A DNA stretch of 64,000 nucleotides from Caldilineaceae bacterium (GTDB lineage Bacteria > Chloroflexota > Anaerolineae > Caldilineales > Caldilineaceae): the NCBI GenBank assembly GCA_026645575.1, contig JAPKMW010000060.1:1-64000 (forward strand), in the 5' to 3' direction. Positions 55,681-64,000 of the stretch are shown piece after piece (the stretch's first letter is position 1; the number at the start of each line of letters is the position of its first letter). A program made the translations under genes and the position numbers. The notes under the pieces are model-generated. The model worked only from the letters and a program-made list of their open reading frames with translations, was not told the DNA's origin and did no database searches.

Positions 55681-56421
55681 ATGCCTGTTCCTGTTCGTCG
55701 CTTCCTGCGCGCTGGGTTAATTATTTTTGGCCGGCTGCTGGCGCGCCTGTTGTTCCGTGTCACCATCGAGGGCGTGGAAAATGCGCCGCGTTCACCGCAC
55801 AATCTGCTGGTCATCTCCAATCACTTCAGTTGGTTCGACGCACCAATTCTTTCCCTCCTCCTCCCCTTTCCGCCGGCTTATTTGATTGCCACCGAGGCGA
55901 TGGCGAAAGGATGGATTCGCACCTTCACCACCATTTTTGAAAGCATTCCCATCTGGCGCGGTCAGGTTGACCGCAAAGCACTAACGACCGCCGTTACCAA
56001 GTTGCAAGCCGGCGGCGTGGTTGGCATCTTCCCGGAAGGCGGGGTTATGCCAGAGTTGGCAGAGTTAGTCGCCAGTGGGCAACAGATCCCCGAACTGCGC
56101 GGTAACATGTCACGTGCCAGCGCCCAATTGATGCGTGCTAAGGCCGGTGTCGCTCTACTGGCGACGATGAGTGGGGCGCAGATTATGCCGGTCGCCCTGA
56201 TCGGTAGCCACCAGTTAATGGACAACCTCAAACAGCGTCGCCGCACGCCCATCACCATTCGCATTGGCCCCACCTTCGGCCCCCTTACCCTTGATCCTAA
56301 TGCCAAAGGCCAAGCACGCCGTCAACAACTGGATGACCTGTCCGATGAGATGATGCGCAGAATTGCCATCCTGTTTCCACTAGAGAATCGGGGTTACTAC
56401 ACTGACCAGGTGACGGAGTAA
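55681..56421 (+). CDS. PlsC-type 1-acylglycerol-3-phosphate O-acyltransferase
   Basis: 246 residues from ATG 55681. Hydrophobic N-terminal segment (FLRAGLIIFGRLLARLLF), acyltransferase motif H-x4-D in VISNHFSWFDAPILSLLL, and FPEGGVMPELAEL as motif III. It transfers an acyl group to lysophosphatidic acid in phospholipid synthesis, at the membrane. The N-terminal extension to 55672 lacks support. Confidence 0.88.
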   Translation: MPVPVRRFLRAGLIIFGRLLARLLFRVTIEGVENAPRSPHNLLVISNHFSWFDAPILSLLLPFPPAYLIATEAMAKGWIRTFTTIFESIPIWRGQVDRKALTTAVTKLQAGGVVGIFPEGGVMPELAELVASGQQIPELRGNMSRASAQLMRAKAGVALLATMSGAQIMPVALIGSHQLMDNLKQRRRTPITIRIGPTFGPLTLDPNAKGQARRQQLDDLSDEMMRRIAILFPLENRGYYTDQVTE

Positions 56422-56500
56422 AGAGGGCAGAAGACAGAGGGCAGAAGACAGAGGGCAGAGAACAGAAGTCAGACATCATTGCTTGACTTCTGATTTCTGT
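56422..56500. repeat. 14-bp direct repeats with a partial inverted repeat
   Basis: AGAGGGCAGAAGAC occurs twice and partly a third time from 56422 to 56460. AACAGAAGTCAG (from 56461) pairs imperfectly with CTTCTGATTTCTGTCTTCTG beyond a short loop. It lies between convergent genes. Confidence 0.7.
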
Positions 56501-56506
56501 CTTCTG

Positions 56507-57250
56507 TTATGGCGGTAAGGGTGTGAGAATGTGTCCTTCCGCAACAGAGCCATAGACTCTGGTAAACGCGGGGCCGTGATACCACAGATAGGCAGCGGTG
56601 TAGGCGCAAGTGACGGCGTCGAGGGTGTCTTCGTGGGCTTTGAGGGCGTGACCACGCAGTTGGGTCAGATCAGTCGCCAGGAGATCGGTGGCGCCAAGCA
56701 GGGGTGGGATAGCGTGCTGAAGGGTGGCGAGTAGCTGCTGGTAGCGGGCAAATTCAGCCAGCCGTTGGTTGTAGGTGCGACCGGGGCGCGCTTTATATTT
56801 CAAGGTCTTGGGCAGGTTGAAGAAATGGACATGGGCCGGGTGAGGGAAAATTTCACAGATATAGCGGCCCTGCCCTTGCCGCGGGATCGGGGCGCTTTCG
56901 ATAAAGCCGTAAACTTGCGTGAAGTACGCAACGAGGGTCTCCCCGCGCACCTCCCCGTCAAAGGCCAACAAGCGCCGGTTGCCCGGTAGCGCACCGGCTT
57001 CAAAACGGCGCCATTCCGCGCTCAAGGCTTGGTCACAGACACGCCGACCGGTTTCGTTGCGTACGCGTAACGGCGCATCGACCGCAATCACGGCTGGGCT
57101 ATCGCCTTGCAAATAGGGCGCGACAAAGGCAAAGATCGCTTCATTGCTACCCAAGTTACCGGTATAAGTCACCAGGGTGTTGTCATGCAGGATCGCCGCG
57201 CCAGTGCGATTCCGCGGACTCCAGGCCAGATCAAGTCCAATGCAGATCAT
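56507..57250 (-). CDS. DUF429 family protein (predicted RNase H-like)
   Basis: 247 residues. MICIGLDLAWSPRNRTGAAI opens an RNase H-like fold; AVIAVDAPLRVRNETGRRVC and CEIFPHPAHVHFFNLPKTLK follow, and the last acidic region is AHEDTLDAVTCAYTAAYLWY. DUF429 proteins are predicted nucleases of unknown role. Single gene between plsC (convergent) and the carbonic anhydrase (divergent). Confidence 0.8.
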   Translation of the reverse strand: MICIGLDLAWSPRNRTGAAILHDNTLVTYTGNLGSNEAIFAFVAPYLQGDSPAVIAVDAPLRVRNETGRRVCDQALSAEWRRFEAGALPGNRRLLAFDGEVRGETLVAYFTQVYGFIESAPIPRQGQGRYICEIFPHPAHVHFFNLPKTLKYKARPGRTYNQRLAEFARYQQLLATLQHAIPPLLGATDLLATDLTQLRGHALKAHEDTLDAVTCAYTAAYLWYHGPAFTRVYGSVAEGHILTPLPP

Positions 57251-57371
57251 AGTGTAGGATGATTCCTCAATTTCTGGAACAGCCGGTATAATAGCAGCAA
57301 ATCTCCCTCATGTTTTCCCAGTTGATTTCTGATTATCGCCAACCAAGCCACTGACCAAAGGAGCAAAACGC

Positions 57372-57956
57372 ATGAGTGCCATTCTAAACGAAGTTTTGAG
57401 CGCTAACGCCAATTACGCCGCCAATTTTGGCGATAAGGCCAAACTGCCCATGCCGCCAGGCCGTCACTTTGCTATTTTGACCTGTATGGATGCGCGGCTC
57501 GACCCGGCCAAATATGCCGGATTGGCCGAAGGCGACGCCCATGTCATCCGCAACGCTGGCGGTCGCGCCAGTGATGATGCCATTCGGTCGTTGGTCATTT
57601 CCTATAAACTGCTCGGCACGCGCGAATGGTTTGTCATTCACCACACCGACTGCGGCATGGAAACCTTCACCGATGAGATCATGCGCGATCTGTTAGCCAG
57701 CAGCCTGAAGACCGCCAGCATCGACGCCAGCGGCTGGCACGACAGCGGCGATGGCCCCGGCTCCACCGAAGGACAATTTATTGATTGGCTCACCATCAAG
57801 GATCAGGCCACCAGCGTCACCGCCGACGTACAGCGCATTCGTAATCATCCCTTGGTTCCCCAAAACATTCCCATCTATGGCTATATTTACGATGTTCGCA
57901 GCGGTACACTTGTAGAGGTGCCTGCGGCAATGGCGGTGGGGAAAGCACAGGCGTAA
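57372..57956 (+). CDS. Beta-class carbonic anhydrase
   Basis: 194 residues. Zinc ligands: Cys38 in [12 protein letters not shown] (with the Asp40-Arg42 dyad), His91 and Cys94 in [28 protein letters not shown] is the typical beta-CA loop. It interconverts CO2 and bicarbonate in the cytoplasm. ATG 57372 follows GGAGCAAAACGC. Confidence 0.93.
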   Translation: MSAILNEVLSANANYAANFGDKAKLPMPPGRHFAILTCMDARLDPAKYAGLAEGDAHVIRNAGGRASDDAIRSLVISYKLLGTREWFVIHHTDCGMETFTDEIMRDLLASSLKTASIDASGWHDSGDGPGSTEGQFIDWLTIKDQATSVTADVQRIRNHPLVPQNIPIYGYIYDVRSGTLVEVPAAMAVGKAQA

Positions 57957-58180
57957 GCTACAGCCAAGCGGTTTCTTTTGACAGACGGCGTAACTTGTAT
58001 TATAGTCCAATGGGCAATAGTTTGGCTACCCAATCGCAAAGCAAGGGCAAAAGATAGGTGGAAAAAACTTTTCCCACGCTGTCACACATCTCCGCAATCC
58101 AGCTAAGAAAACCAAACGCGCCACACTGTTTTGTTCGATAAGCGATGAGTAGTTGGAGCGTCCGGTGATGGTTGCATTTT

Positions 58181-58245
58181 TGTCCCGTAGGGACGGCTGA
58201 GTTTAGCGAATATCCTTTCCTAAATTCAATCGTCCCTACGGGACA
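58181..58245. repeat. 26-bp inverted repeat (GTCCCGTAGGGACG family, copy 2)
   Basis: TGTCCCGTAGGGACGGCTGA plus GTTTAG (58181-58206) pairs with 58220-58245 with three mismatches. It shares the outer sequence and the inner 'CTGAGTTTAG' with the element at 30591-30668, so both descend from one repeat. The rest of 57957-58321 shows nothing else recognisable. Confidence 0.85.
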
Positions 58246-58321
58246 AGTTGTCATTACGATTGATTTAGCAAAATATCCCTGACCATTCAATCATATGCGT
58301 TAACACTGTTTAGGAGGACAA

Positions 58322-59425
58322 ATGCAGAAACATTCATCGAAATTGTCTCTGATCTTGGGGCTGTTGCTCATGGTCACGCTGCTGGCGACGGCTTGTGTGG
58401 CGCCGGCCCCGGCAGGTGGCAGTGAAGCCCCAGCGGCGGACAGCGCAGCGGCAACGGCAGCCCCTGCCGCCGAAGGCGGTTATGTCATCGGCGTGAGCAA
58501 TACGTTGGTCGGCAACGGCTGGCGCGAGCAGATGATCTGTGCCATCAAGGCGCAAGCAACCGCCAGCGGCCTGGTCGATCAGGTCGTCGTGGTCAACCGC
58601 AACGGCGGCCCCACCGAGCAGATCGCTGACCTGGAAGGGTTGATCTCCCAGGGAGTCGATGCCATCATCCTCAACCCGACGGATCGCGAAGGCTTGAACG
58701 CCGTCATTGAAGCGGCCATTGCCCAAGGCATCGTTGTCGTGGCCGTTGATCAGGCGGTCACTGCCGAGGGCGCCTATGTTGTGACCAATGACCAGGTTGC
58801 CTATGCGCGCGTGGGCGCGGAATGGCTCTTTGAAAAGTTGGGTGGCAAAGGGAATGTCGCCGAAATGCGCGGCATCGACGGCGTCCCCGCCGACACCGAC
58901 CGCAATAACGGCTTCCAAGAAGCGTTGGACAAGTACCCGGACATTGAAGTGGTAGCCGAAGTCTTCACCGGCTGGGACCCCTCCACCGCGGCCCAACAGG
59001 CGCTGGATCTGATCACCACCAAAGAGGTGAACGGCATTTGGACTTCCGGCACCGATTACACCACGGTTCAACAGTTCCAGGCGGCCAACAAGCCCTTTGT
59101 GCCGGTTGTCGGCGCGGACAACAACGGTTTTATCGGCCAACTGATCGACCTGGCTGATGATGGTCTGGTCGGCGCGGCTGTCACCAACCCGCCGGCCATC
59201 GGCGCCGTGGGCATGGCAATTGCGCTGGATGCGCTCACCGGCAAGAACCCGGAACAGACCACGCTCCTTACCCCCGTCGTCTATTCCACTGATGATGTTG
59301 AGGCGTTGAAGGCGCTCTACGCCCCGGATCAACAACCCGGCTGGAGCACCTATGTTGACATCGAACCGTACACCAGCTACAACGGCAGCGCCGATGTTTC
59401 TGCCTGTAAGGGACCGGGCGAGTAG
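58322..59425 (+). CDS. Sugar ABC transporter substrate-binding lipoprotein (RbsB-type)
   Basis: 367 residues. Signal and lipobox LLATAC (Cys at about 25), an Ala/Pro-rich linker, then a type I periplasmic binding protein: [40 protein letters not shown], and [20 protein letters not shown]. It delivers a sugar, probably ribose- or autoinducer-like, to the importer encoded downstream. TAGGAGGACAA lies directly before the ATG. Confidence 0.92.
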   Translation: MQKHSSKLSLILGLLLMVTLLATACVAPAPAGGSEAPAADSAAATAAPAAEGGYVIGVSNTLVGNGWREQMICAIKAQATASGLVDQVVVVNRNGGPTEQIADLEGLISQGVDAIILNPTDREGLNAVIEAAIAQGIVVVAVDQAVTAEGAYVVTNDQVAYARVGAEWLFEKLGGKGNVAEMRGIDGVPADTDRNNGFQEALDKYPDIEVVAEVFTGWDPSTAAQQALDLITTKEVNGIWTSGTDYTTVQQFQAANKPFVPVVGADNNGFIGQLIDLADDGLVGAAVTNPPAIGAVGMAIALDALTGKNPEQTTLLTPVVYSTDDVEALKALYAPDQQPGWSTYVDIEPYTSYNGSADVSACKGPGE

Positions 59426-59456
59426 AGGTCTTCGATAACGATCCATAAATTCCTTT

Positions 59457-59517
59457 TGACAAGGTGACAGGGTGACAAGGTGACTTCGACAAGCTCAGTC
59501 ACCCTGTCACCTTGTCA
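59457..59517. repeat. 20-bp inverted repeat of GGTGACA units
   Basis: TGACAAGGTGACAGGGTGAC (59457-59476) is exactly inverted at 59498-59517; the arms are made of repeated 'GGTGACA' units as at 46044-46118. It lies between the binding-protein and ATPase genes, where a leaky terminator would raise the binding-protein level. Confidence 0.88.
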
Positions 59518-59533
59518 TCTTCACAGGGCCAGC

Positions 59534-61024
59534 ATGAACGACTCTCACCCACTTCTCTCTACCACGGCCATTGCGAAATCGTACGGTTCCGTCGTGGCTT
59601 TAAAAGCTGTTGACTTTGTTGTCCGTCCCGGCGAAATTCATGCCCTGCTGGGCGCCAACGGCGCCGGCAAGAGTACGTTGGTCAAAATTCTGGCCGGTGT
59701 TCAGGGAGCTGATGCCGGCACAATGCAGGTTGACGGCAAAGCCATGCGCTTCCGCACGCCGGCCGATGCCATCAACGCCGGCATTGCCACCGTCTTTCAA
59801 GACCCGGCGCTCATTCCCGATCTCACCGTTGAACAGAATCTGCGTCTCAGCAATATCGACCAGGCGACCTTTCAGCGTTGGCTCCAACGCTTTGACCTGG
59901 GTGATCTTGACCTGACGGCCCAAGTGCGTGAACTGCCGTTGGAGGCGCTGCGCATGGTCGATCTGGCGCGGGCGGTCAGTCGCGACCCGCATGTCTTGTT
60001 ACTCGACGAGATCACCGCTGCACTTACTGCGGACCAAGCCGAGCAGGTCTTTGCCCTGTTACGCGAATGGAAAGCGCAAGGGCGGGCCGCCGTGTTGATC
60101 ACCCATCGGCTGGCCGAAGTGCTGCACATTTGCGACCGCGCCACGATTTTGCGTGATGGCCGCAATGTCACTGTGCTGGCGATGGCTGACGCCGACGAAC
60201 ATCGGTTGGTGGAAGCCATGTTGGGCGCGCCGGCGGAACGCCTGGCGCCAAGCAACCGCAGCGACAACCAGCACGCCTATGGGGCGGTTGCGCTGGAAGC
60301 GCGCAACCTCACCTCCCGCCAGATTGTGCGCGACGTTTCGTTTAGCGTGCGCCAGGGCGAGGTGCTGGGGATGGTGGCGCTGGAAGGGCAGGGGCAGGAA
60401 CGGCTCTTTGAACTACTCTCCGGCGACCGACAGCCGACGGCGGGGAAAATTTTGGTTGGCGGTCATACGCAGCGCTTTCATTCACCCTATGATGCCGTGC
60501 AACAGGGTGTTGTGTTGGTGCCGGGGGATCGGTTGCGGGCGCTGTTGCCCAATCAACCGGTGCGGCACAACCTGGCGACGCCCCTCTTTAACCGCTTACA
60601 ACGCTGGTTCGGCATTCCCGCCGATGAACCGCAACGGGTCACGAATGCCATCAATCGGTTGTCGATTGACATTCGTGCCGCGTCGCAAGTGCGCCGGCTC
60701 TCCGGCGGCAACCAGCAAAAAGTAGTGATTGGGCGGTGGTTGGTCGCCGGCTTTCGTACACTGCTCTGCTTTGACCCGACGCGCGGTATCGACATCCAGA
60801 CCAAACGGGAGATTTACATGCTGTTGCGCGAATTGGCTGCCAATGGCGCTGCCATTCTGCTCTACACCAGTGAACTGGCCGAGATTCGGCTAGTCTGTGA
60901 TCGTGTGCTGATTATGCACGGCGGCCGTATAGTTGATGAGCAGGATGCAGCAACCGCCACTGAAGCATCGCTGTTAACGGCGGCACATGGCCTAGAAAAC
61001 AAAATGGAGGCAAGGCCGGCATGA
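59534..61024 (+). CDS. Sugar ABC transporter ATP-binding protein (RbsA-type, two NBDs)
   Basis: 496 residues from MNDSHPLLS. First domain: Walker A GANGAGKSTLVKIL, Walker B VLLLDEITAALT, but the signature position reads RELPLEALRMVDL rather than LS-x-GQ. Second domain: a divergent Walker A (EGQGQERLFELLSG) as is usual in this family, and a full signature LSGGNQQKVVIGRWL with LLCFDPTRGIDI. ATP use drives import. Overlaps the first permease by four bases (ATGA). Confidence 0.9.
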   Translation: MNDSHPLLSTTAIAKSYGSVVALKAVDFVVRPGEIHALLGANGAGKSTLVKILAGVQGADAGTMQVDGKAMRFRTPADAINAGIATVFQDPALIPDLTVEQNLRLSNIDQATFQRWLQRFDLGDLDLTAQVRELPLEALRMVDLARAVSRDPHVLLLDEITAALTADQAEQVFALLREWKAQGRAAVLITHRLAEVLHICDRATILRDGRNVTVLAMADADEHRLVEAMLGAPAERLAPSNRSDNQHAYGAVALEARNLTSRQIVRDVSFSVRQGEVLGMVALEGQGQERLFELLSGDRQPTAGKILVGGHTQRFHSPYDAVQQGVVLVPGDRLRALLPNQPVRHNLATPLFNRLQRWFGIPADEPQRVTNAINRLSIDIRAASQVRRLSGGNQQKVVIGRWLVAGFRTLLCFDPTRGIDIQTKREIYMLLRELAANGAAILLYTSELAEIRLVCDRVLIMHGGRIVDEQDAATATEASLLTAAHGLENKMEARPA

Positions 61025-62040
61025 CAACTGCGGTTTTACGCGAACGCACTGGCTTTAGACGACGGGCGCCCTGGCAACGCGGCTTGGCCTACAATGGCTG
61101 GGCCATCGGCGTCTGGTTGCTCTTGGGTGGGTTGATCCTATGGTATGCCAACTTGATTCCCCGCTTTGGCGCTTTTCAGATGTCCTCCATCGGCAAGAAT
61201 AGCCTGCCGCTCATCTACCTGGCGCTTGGGCAGGCGATCATCGTCATCGGCGGCGGGATCGACCTTTCGTTGGGCGCGCTCTTATTGTTGACAAACACCA
61301 TTGCCGCCCGCTTTATGGACGGGCAGCCGCTGGTCATTGTCATCCTCATCGCTCTGGCGACGATTGCCTTCATTGCGCTGCTGAATGGCCTGGTTGGTTA
61401 TATTATCAATCGCTCCGGGGTGCCGGATATTGTAGTGACGCTGGCAACCAGTTACATCTGGTCGGGGCTGGCGTTGTGGGTGTTGCCGTCGCCGGGGGGT
61501 GGCACGGCGCCGGAGATGCGCTGGCTCTTCACCGGTTCGACGGCGGGGGTGGGTGGTAACTATTTCGTGCCAATCCTGATGGCCTTGATTCCGGCGTTCC
61601 TGGTCTACCACCTTTCCCGACGCACGCGGCTTGGGCTTTCCATCTATGCGTTGGGGAGCAGTAGTGTGGCGGCGCGATTGGCCGGACTGGATGTCAAACG
61701 GGCCAAACTGGCCTCTTATGCCATCGGCGGGGCGATGGCGGCGCTGGCGGGGCTGGCGACAGTGGCAATCACCGGCACCGGCGATCCCCGCTTTACGGTT
61801 GGGGCGAATGCCACCCTCAACAGTGTAGCGGCGGTGGTGCTGGGCGGGGTGGCGCTGACCGGCGGTTCAGGCTCCGTGCTGGGCGTCGTCGCCACGGCAG
61901 TGATCCTGATTATGTTGAACCCGATTTTGACGGCAATGGGCATCCTGGCGAATAACGCCCAAGTAATCCAAGGGGTGCTGATTGCCGGTGTGATGATGGT
62001 CGGCGGCATTGCCACCGTCTTACGGGAGCGAGCATCATGA
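61021..62040 (+). CDS. Sugar ABC transporter permease 1 (RbsC-type)
   Basis: 339 residues with about nine or ten membrane segments. ALGQAIIVIGGGIDLSLGAL and RTRLGLSIYALGSSSVAARL, GLDVKRAKLASYAIGG are typical RbsC phrases; the last is the region that contacts the ATPase. Overlaps both neighbouring genes by four bases. Confidence 0.92.
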   Translation: MTTAVLRERTGFRRRAPWQRGLAYNGWAIGVWLLLGGLILWYANLIPRFGAFQMSSIGKNSLPLIYLALGQAIIVIGGGIDLSLGALLLLTNTIAARFMDGQPLVIVILIALATIAFIALLNGLVGYIINRSGVPDIVVTLATSYIWSGLALWVLPSPGGGTAPEMRWLFTGSTAGVGGNYFVPILMALIPAFLVYHLSRRTRLGLSIYALGSSSVAARLAGLDVKRAKLASYAIGGAMAALAGLATVAITGTGDPRFTVGANATLNSVAAVVLGGVALTGGSGSVLGVVATAVILIMLNPILTAMGILANNAQVIQGVLIAGVMMVGGIATVLRERAS

Positions 62041-63041
62041 GTCACTCAACGTTATCCACCCAATCACGGCAACCCGACGGCGGCAACGCCTTTGCCCGGC
62101 TCCGCGCCGGCATGGCCGACAACCCGACGCTGGTGCTGATCGGTGTACTGGTGCTGCTCTTTTTGCTCACCGGCTGGATTGAACCCAACTATCTATCGGT
62201 GGGCGGGATTCGTAACACCCTGTTGCAAGCCGCGCCGCTGGGGATTCTGGCCGGTGCGCAGACCATTCTGATGCTCTCTGGTGGCATTGATCTGTCAGCC
62301 GCCATGGTTGCGACGGCGGCAGCCAATGTGGCCGCCAACCAGTCCCCCAACGGTGCGGCCATCGCCATTCTGGTCGGGCTGGTCGTGGGCGTGATTGTCG
62401 GGGCGCTCAATGGCATTGGCGTCACTGTGTTTCGGGTCAACCCGTTGATCATGACCTTGGCGATGGCGGCGATTCTCTTGGGTCTTTTTACGGCCTGGAT
62501 GCAAACCATTTTGGTTGGGTCAACGCAGGTGGCGCCCTTTATCCGTTTGCTGGGGGGCGGCTCCTTTTGGGATGGTCGCATTCCCTATAGTGTATTGGTC
62601 TGGGCGCTGGTAGCACTGCTGCTGATCTGGCTGCTGCGGCGCGCGGGCTGGGGACGCCTACTCTACGCCATTGGCGATAACGAAACGGCGGTGCGGCTGG
62701 CCGGGGTGCGGGTTTGGCAAGTACGCATTGCAGCCTATATTGTGGCGGGTCTATTAGCCGCTACAGGGGGGATGTTGCTGGCGGGGCGCAACGGCACGGT
62801 TGATCTCCAAATCGGCAATGCTTTTCTCCTCCCCTCGATTGCGGCGGTCGTCATTGGCGGCACCTCAACGTTTGGCGGCGTGGGCGGCTACACGGGAACA
62901 ATTCTGGGGGCGCTAATTCTCAGTGTGTTGAACTCGATGCTCACCTTTCTCAATGTCGGCCAGGCGATCCAGCAGGTGGTCTATGGCGTGATTGTGTTGG
63001 CGCTGGCGTGGGGGTACACCGGGTTGACGCAACGCCGGTAG
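62037..63041 (+). CDS. Sugar ABC transporter permease 2 (RbsC-type)
   Basis: 334 residues, same family as permease 1: AGAQTILMLSGGIDLSAAMV, WGRLLYAIGDNETAVRLAGV, IGGTSTFGGVGGYTGTILGA. Two distinct permeases suggest a heterodimeric channel. Last gene of the operon, followed by a strong terminator. Confidence 0.92.
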   Translation: MSHSTLSTQSRQPDGGNAFARLRAGMADNPTLVLIGVLVLLFLLTGWIEPNYLSVGGIRNTLLQAAPLGILAGAQTILMLSGGIDLSAAMVATAAANVAANQSPNGAAIAILVGLVVGVIVGALNGIGVTVFRVNPLIMTLAMAAILLGLFTAWMQTILVGSTQVAPFIRLLGGGSFWDGRIPYSVLVWALVALLLIWLLRRAGWGRLLYAIGDNETAVRLAGVRVWQVRIAAYIVAGLLAATGGMLLAGRNGTVDLQIGNAFLLPSIAAVVIGGTSTFGGVGGYTGTILGALILSVLNSMLTFLNVGQAIQQVVYGVIVLALAWGYTGLTQRR

Positions 63042-63065
63042 CGCAAGCAGGTACTATCAATCTAC

Positions 63066-63104
63066 AGATCTGTCCGGTTTTGCAAACCGGACAGATCTTT
63101 TTTA
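63066..63104 (+). terminator. Rho-independent terminator of the sugar ABC operon
   Basis: AGATCTGTCCGGTTT, loop TGC, AAACCGGACAGATCT, then TTTTTT. A perfect 15-bp stem with a U-tract, 25 bases after the permease stop. Confidence 0.93.
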
Positions 63105-63274
63105 TTATTAATATTTCCAGTTTTCAATACAACAAATCCAATCCTTTCCTTGACACCGTTATTCTTGGTAGATGGTCGCAACCAGTCAACCATCGACCGC
63201 CGGCCGGCGCCGCAAACGACTGGTGTTGGTTATCGTTTCGTATTACCACACCTGGAGGAGGAAAGGAATCCACT

Positions 63275-63817
63275 ATGCAACGATCGCGTGCGCTTTCGAT
63301 CACACTTTTGGTGCTGCTGCTGTTAACCTTTGCCGGCACGGTCAGCGCTTCGTCCAGCCGGGACTTTGAAGCTGACCTGGCGGGGGAATTTGAGGTGCCG
63401 ACACCCCGAATCACTGGAGCAGAAGGGGAGGCGGAGTTCAAACTCATTGCCAATGGCACGAAGTTGCGTTTTAAAGTCAAAGTCGAAGATATTACCAATG
63501 TCTGGATGGCCCATATCCACATGGCGCCGGCCGGGTCCAATGGCCCGATTGTCGTCTGGCTCTTTCCGCGTACCCCCCAAGCGCCGACGCAGTCCATTCC
63601 TGGCGAGTTCGACGGGAAATTAGCCGAAGGGTTTATCACGGCGGCCGATCTGGTGGGGCCGCTGGCCGGGAAGTCGTTGAGCGATCTAGTGGCGGCGATG
63701 CAGGCCGGCCAAACGTATGTCAATGTCCACACTAACGATTTTGTTGATCCACCCAATACCGGCCCTGGCGACTTTCCGGGCGGGGAGATTCGTGGGCAAC
63801 TTCATGACCACGATTAA
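63275..63817 (+). CDS. Exported CHRD-domain protein
   Basis: 180 residues from ATG 63275 (GGAGGAGGAAAGG upstream). Signal peptide (SITLLVLLLLTFAGTVSAS), then a CHRD domain: FEADLAGEFEVPTP, VTNVWMAHIHMAP-like phrase 'ITNVWMAHIHMAPAG', TYVNVHTNDFVDPPNTGPGD and PGGEIRGQL. CHRD domains are beta-sandwiches of secreted proteins with unknown role in bacteria. Monocistronic, ended by a palindromic terminator. Confidence 0.88.
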   Translation: MQRSRALSITLLVLLLLTFAGTVSASSSRDFEADLAGEFEVPTPRITGAEGEAEFKLIANGTKLRFKVKVEDITNVWMAHIHMAPAGSNGPIVVWLFPRTPQAPTQSIPGEFDGKLAEGFITAADLVGPLAGKSLSDLVAAMQAGQTYVNVHTNDFVDPPNTGPGDFPGGEIRGQLHDHD

Positions 63818-63846
63818 TTGACCACTACCCGACCACACAATCCAAC

Positions 63847-63882
63847 AAAAAGAGGCTGTCACCATGGTGACAGCCTCTTTTT
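63847..63882. terminator. 36-bp perfect palindromic terminator
   Basis: AAAAAGAGGCTGTCACCA and its exact complement form an 18-bp arm pair ending in TTTTT on both strands. It can terminate from either direction. The remaining 118 bases of the window hold nothing I recognise. Confidence 0.9.
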
Positions 63883-64000
63883 GTTGCCGCCTTGCGCATT
63901 TTGTGCGTTGAGTAGAACCGCTGGCTGTTGCTGTGTATTTTTCTTGATGTGCTTGAGGCAAGGCCGCTTTACAATTAGCAAGAGTTTACCGAATCAGTCA

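Noticed and set aside
55356..55940. 194-codon frame upstream of and overlapping plsC
   Set aside because: Its second half is plsC read in the wrong frame, and the first half has no recognisable motif or good start signal.
58334..59446. 370-codon open frame on the minus strand
   Set aside because: It lies wholly opposite the sugar-binding lipoprotein gene, whose signal peptide and binding-protein motifs are clear. The antisense frame is a by-product of its codon bias.

Overview
The window reads as chromosomal DNA of a bacterium of the phylum Chloroflexota, most likely a Caldilinea/Anaerolineae-type lineage. This is inferred from gene content, not from a marker gene. The clues are a LysW-dependent lysine pathway, Ala/Pro/Thr-rich lipoprotein linkers behind 'AAC'/'TAC' lipoboxes, a secreted protein ending in a 'YLP..xR' tail, CHAT-domain proteins, and many toxin-antitoxin scraps. 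Gene density is high, but the intergenic spaces are full of near-perfect inverted repeats.

Layout. 0-6.5 kb is an eroded accessory stretch: coding fragments, a DUF4926-GNAT fusion, an XisI-like remnant, a TetR/membrane-protein operon with a visible operator, an unknown gene paired with a DUF4037 gene, and a frameshifted ankyrin gene. 6.5-18.2 kb, all on +, is a run of small soluble enzymes: VOC protein, a large secreted BNR/FN3/TolB-like protein, CrtA-like protein, a solo CHAT protein, GNAT, HIT, two methyltransferases, Nudix, DUF2283, lipocalin, a Gre-factor C-terminal domain, DinB and LarB. 18.3-28.9 kb holds a histidine kinase (+) and a complete phosphate regulon on -: phoB, phoR, pstS, pstC, pstA, pstB, phoU. 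29.2-32.5 kb has an 8-oxoguanine-deaminase-type amidohydrolase and a secreted LysM protein. 32.9-49.5 kb is a nearly complete alpha-aminoadipate/LysW lysine pathway on -: homocitrate synthase, homoaconitase large and small subunits, homoisocitrate dehydrogenase, lysW, lysX, lysY, lysZ, lysJ and lysK. Two Nudix genes are translationally coupled into it, and a toxin-antitoxin/CHAT-SUMF1 island splits it between lysY and lysZ. 49.6-57.9 kb carries a hybrid sensor kinase, tRNA-Glu, recO, a MazG-like gene, lexA, acpP, plsC, a DUF429 gene and a beta-carbonic anhydrase. 58.3-63.8 kb is a ribose-type sugar ABC transporter operon and a CHRD-domain protein.

How the genes work together. The pst/pho block is a self-contained phosphate-sensing and uptake module. 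The PstA permease carries a second PstS-like phosphate-binding domain in its first extracytoplasmic loop, with the two halves in swapped (circularly permuted) order. This is the most striking observation. The lysine block converts 2-oxoglutarate plus acetyl-CoA to lysine on the LysW carrier; only a dedicated aminoadipate aminotransferase (LysN) is not seen. Its first gene is preceded by a rho-independent terminator and a 26-codon leader ORF containing a Lys-Lys-Ser-Lys run, suggesting attenuation by lysine supply.

Limits. Names come from reading motifs by eye; no database search or structure prediction was run. Start codons were chosen from visible Shine-Dalgarno sequences, and several remain ambiguous.
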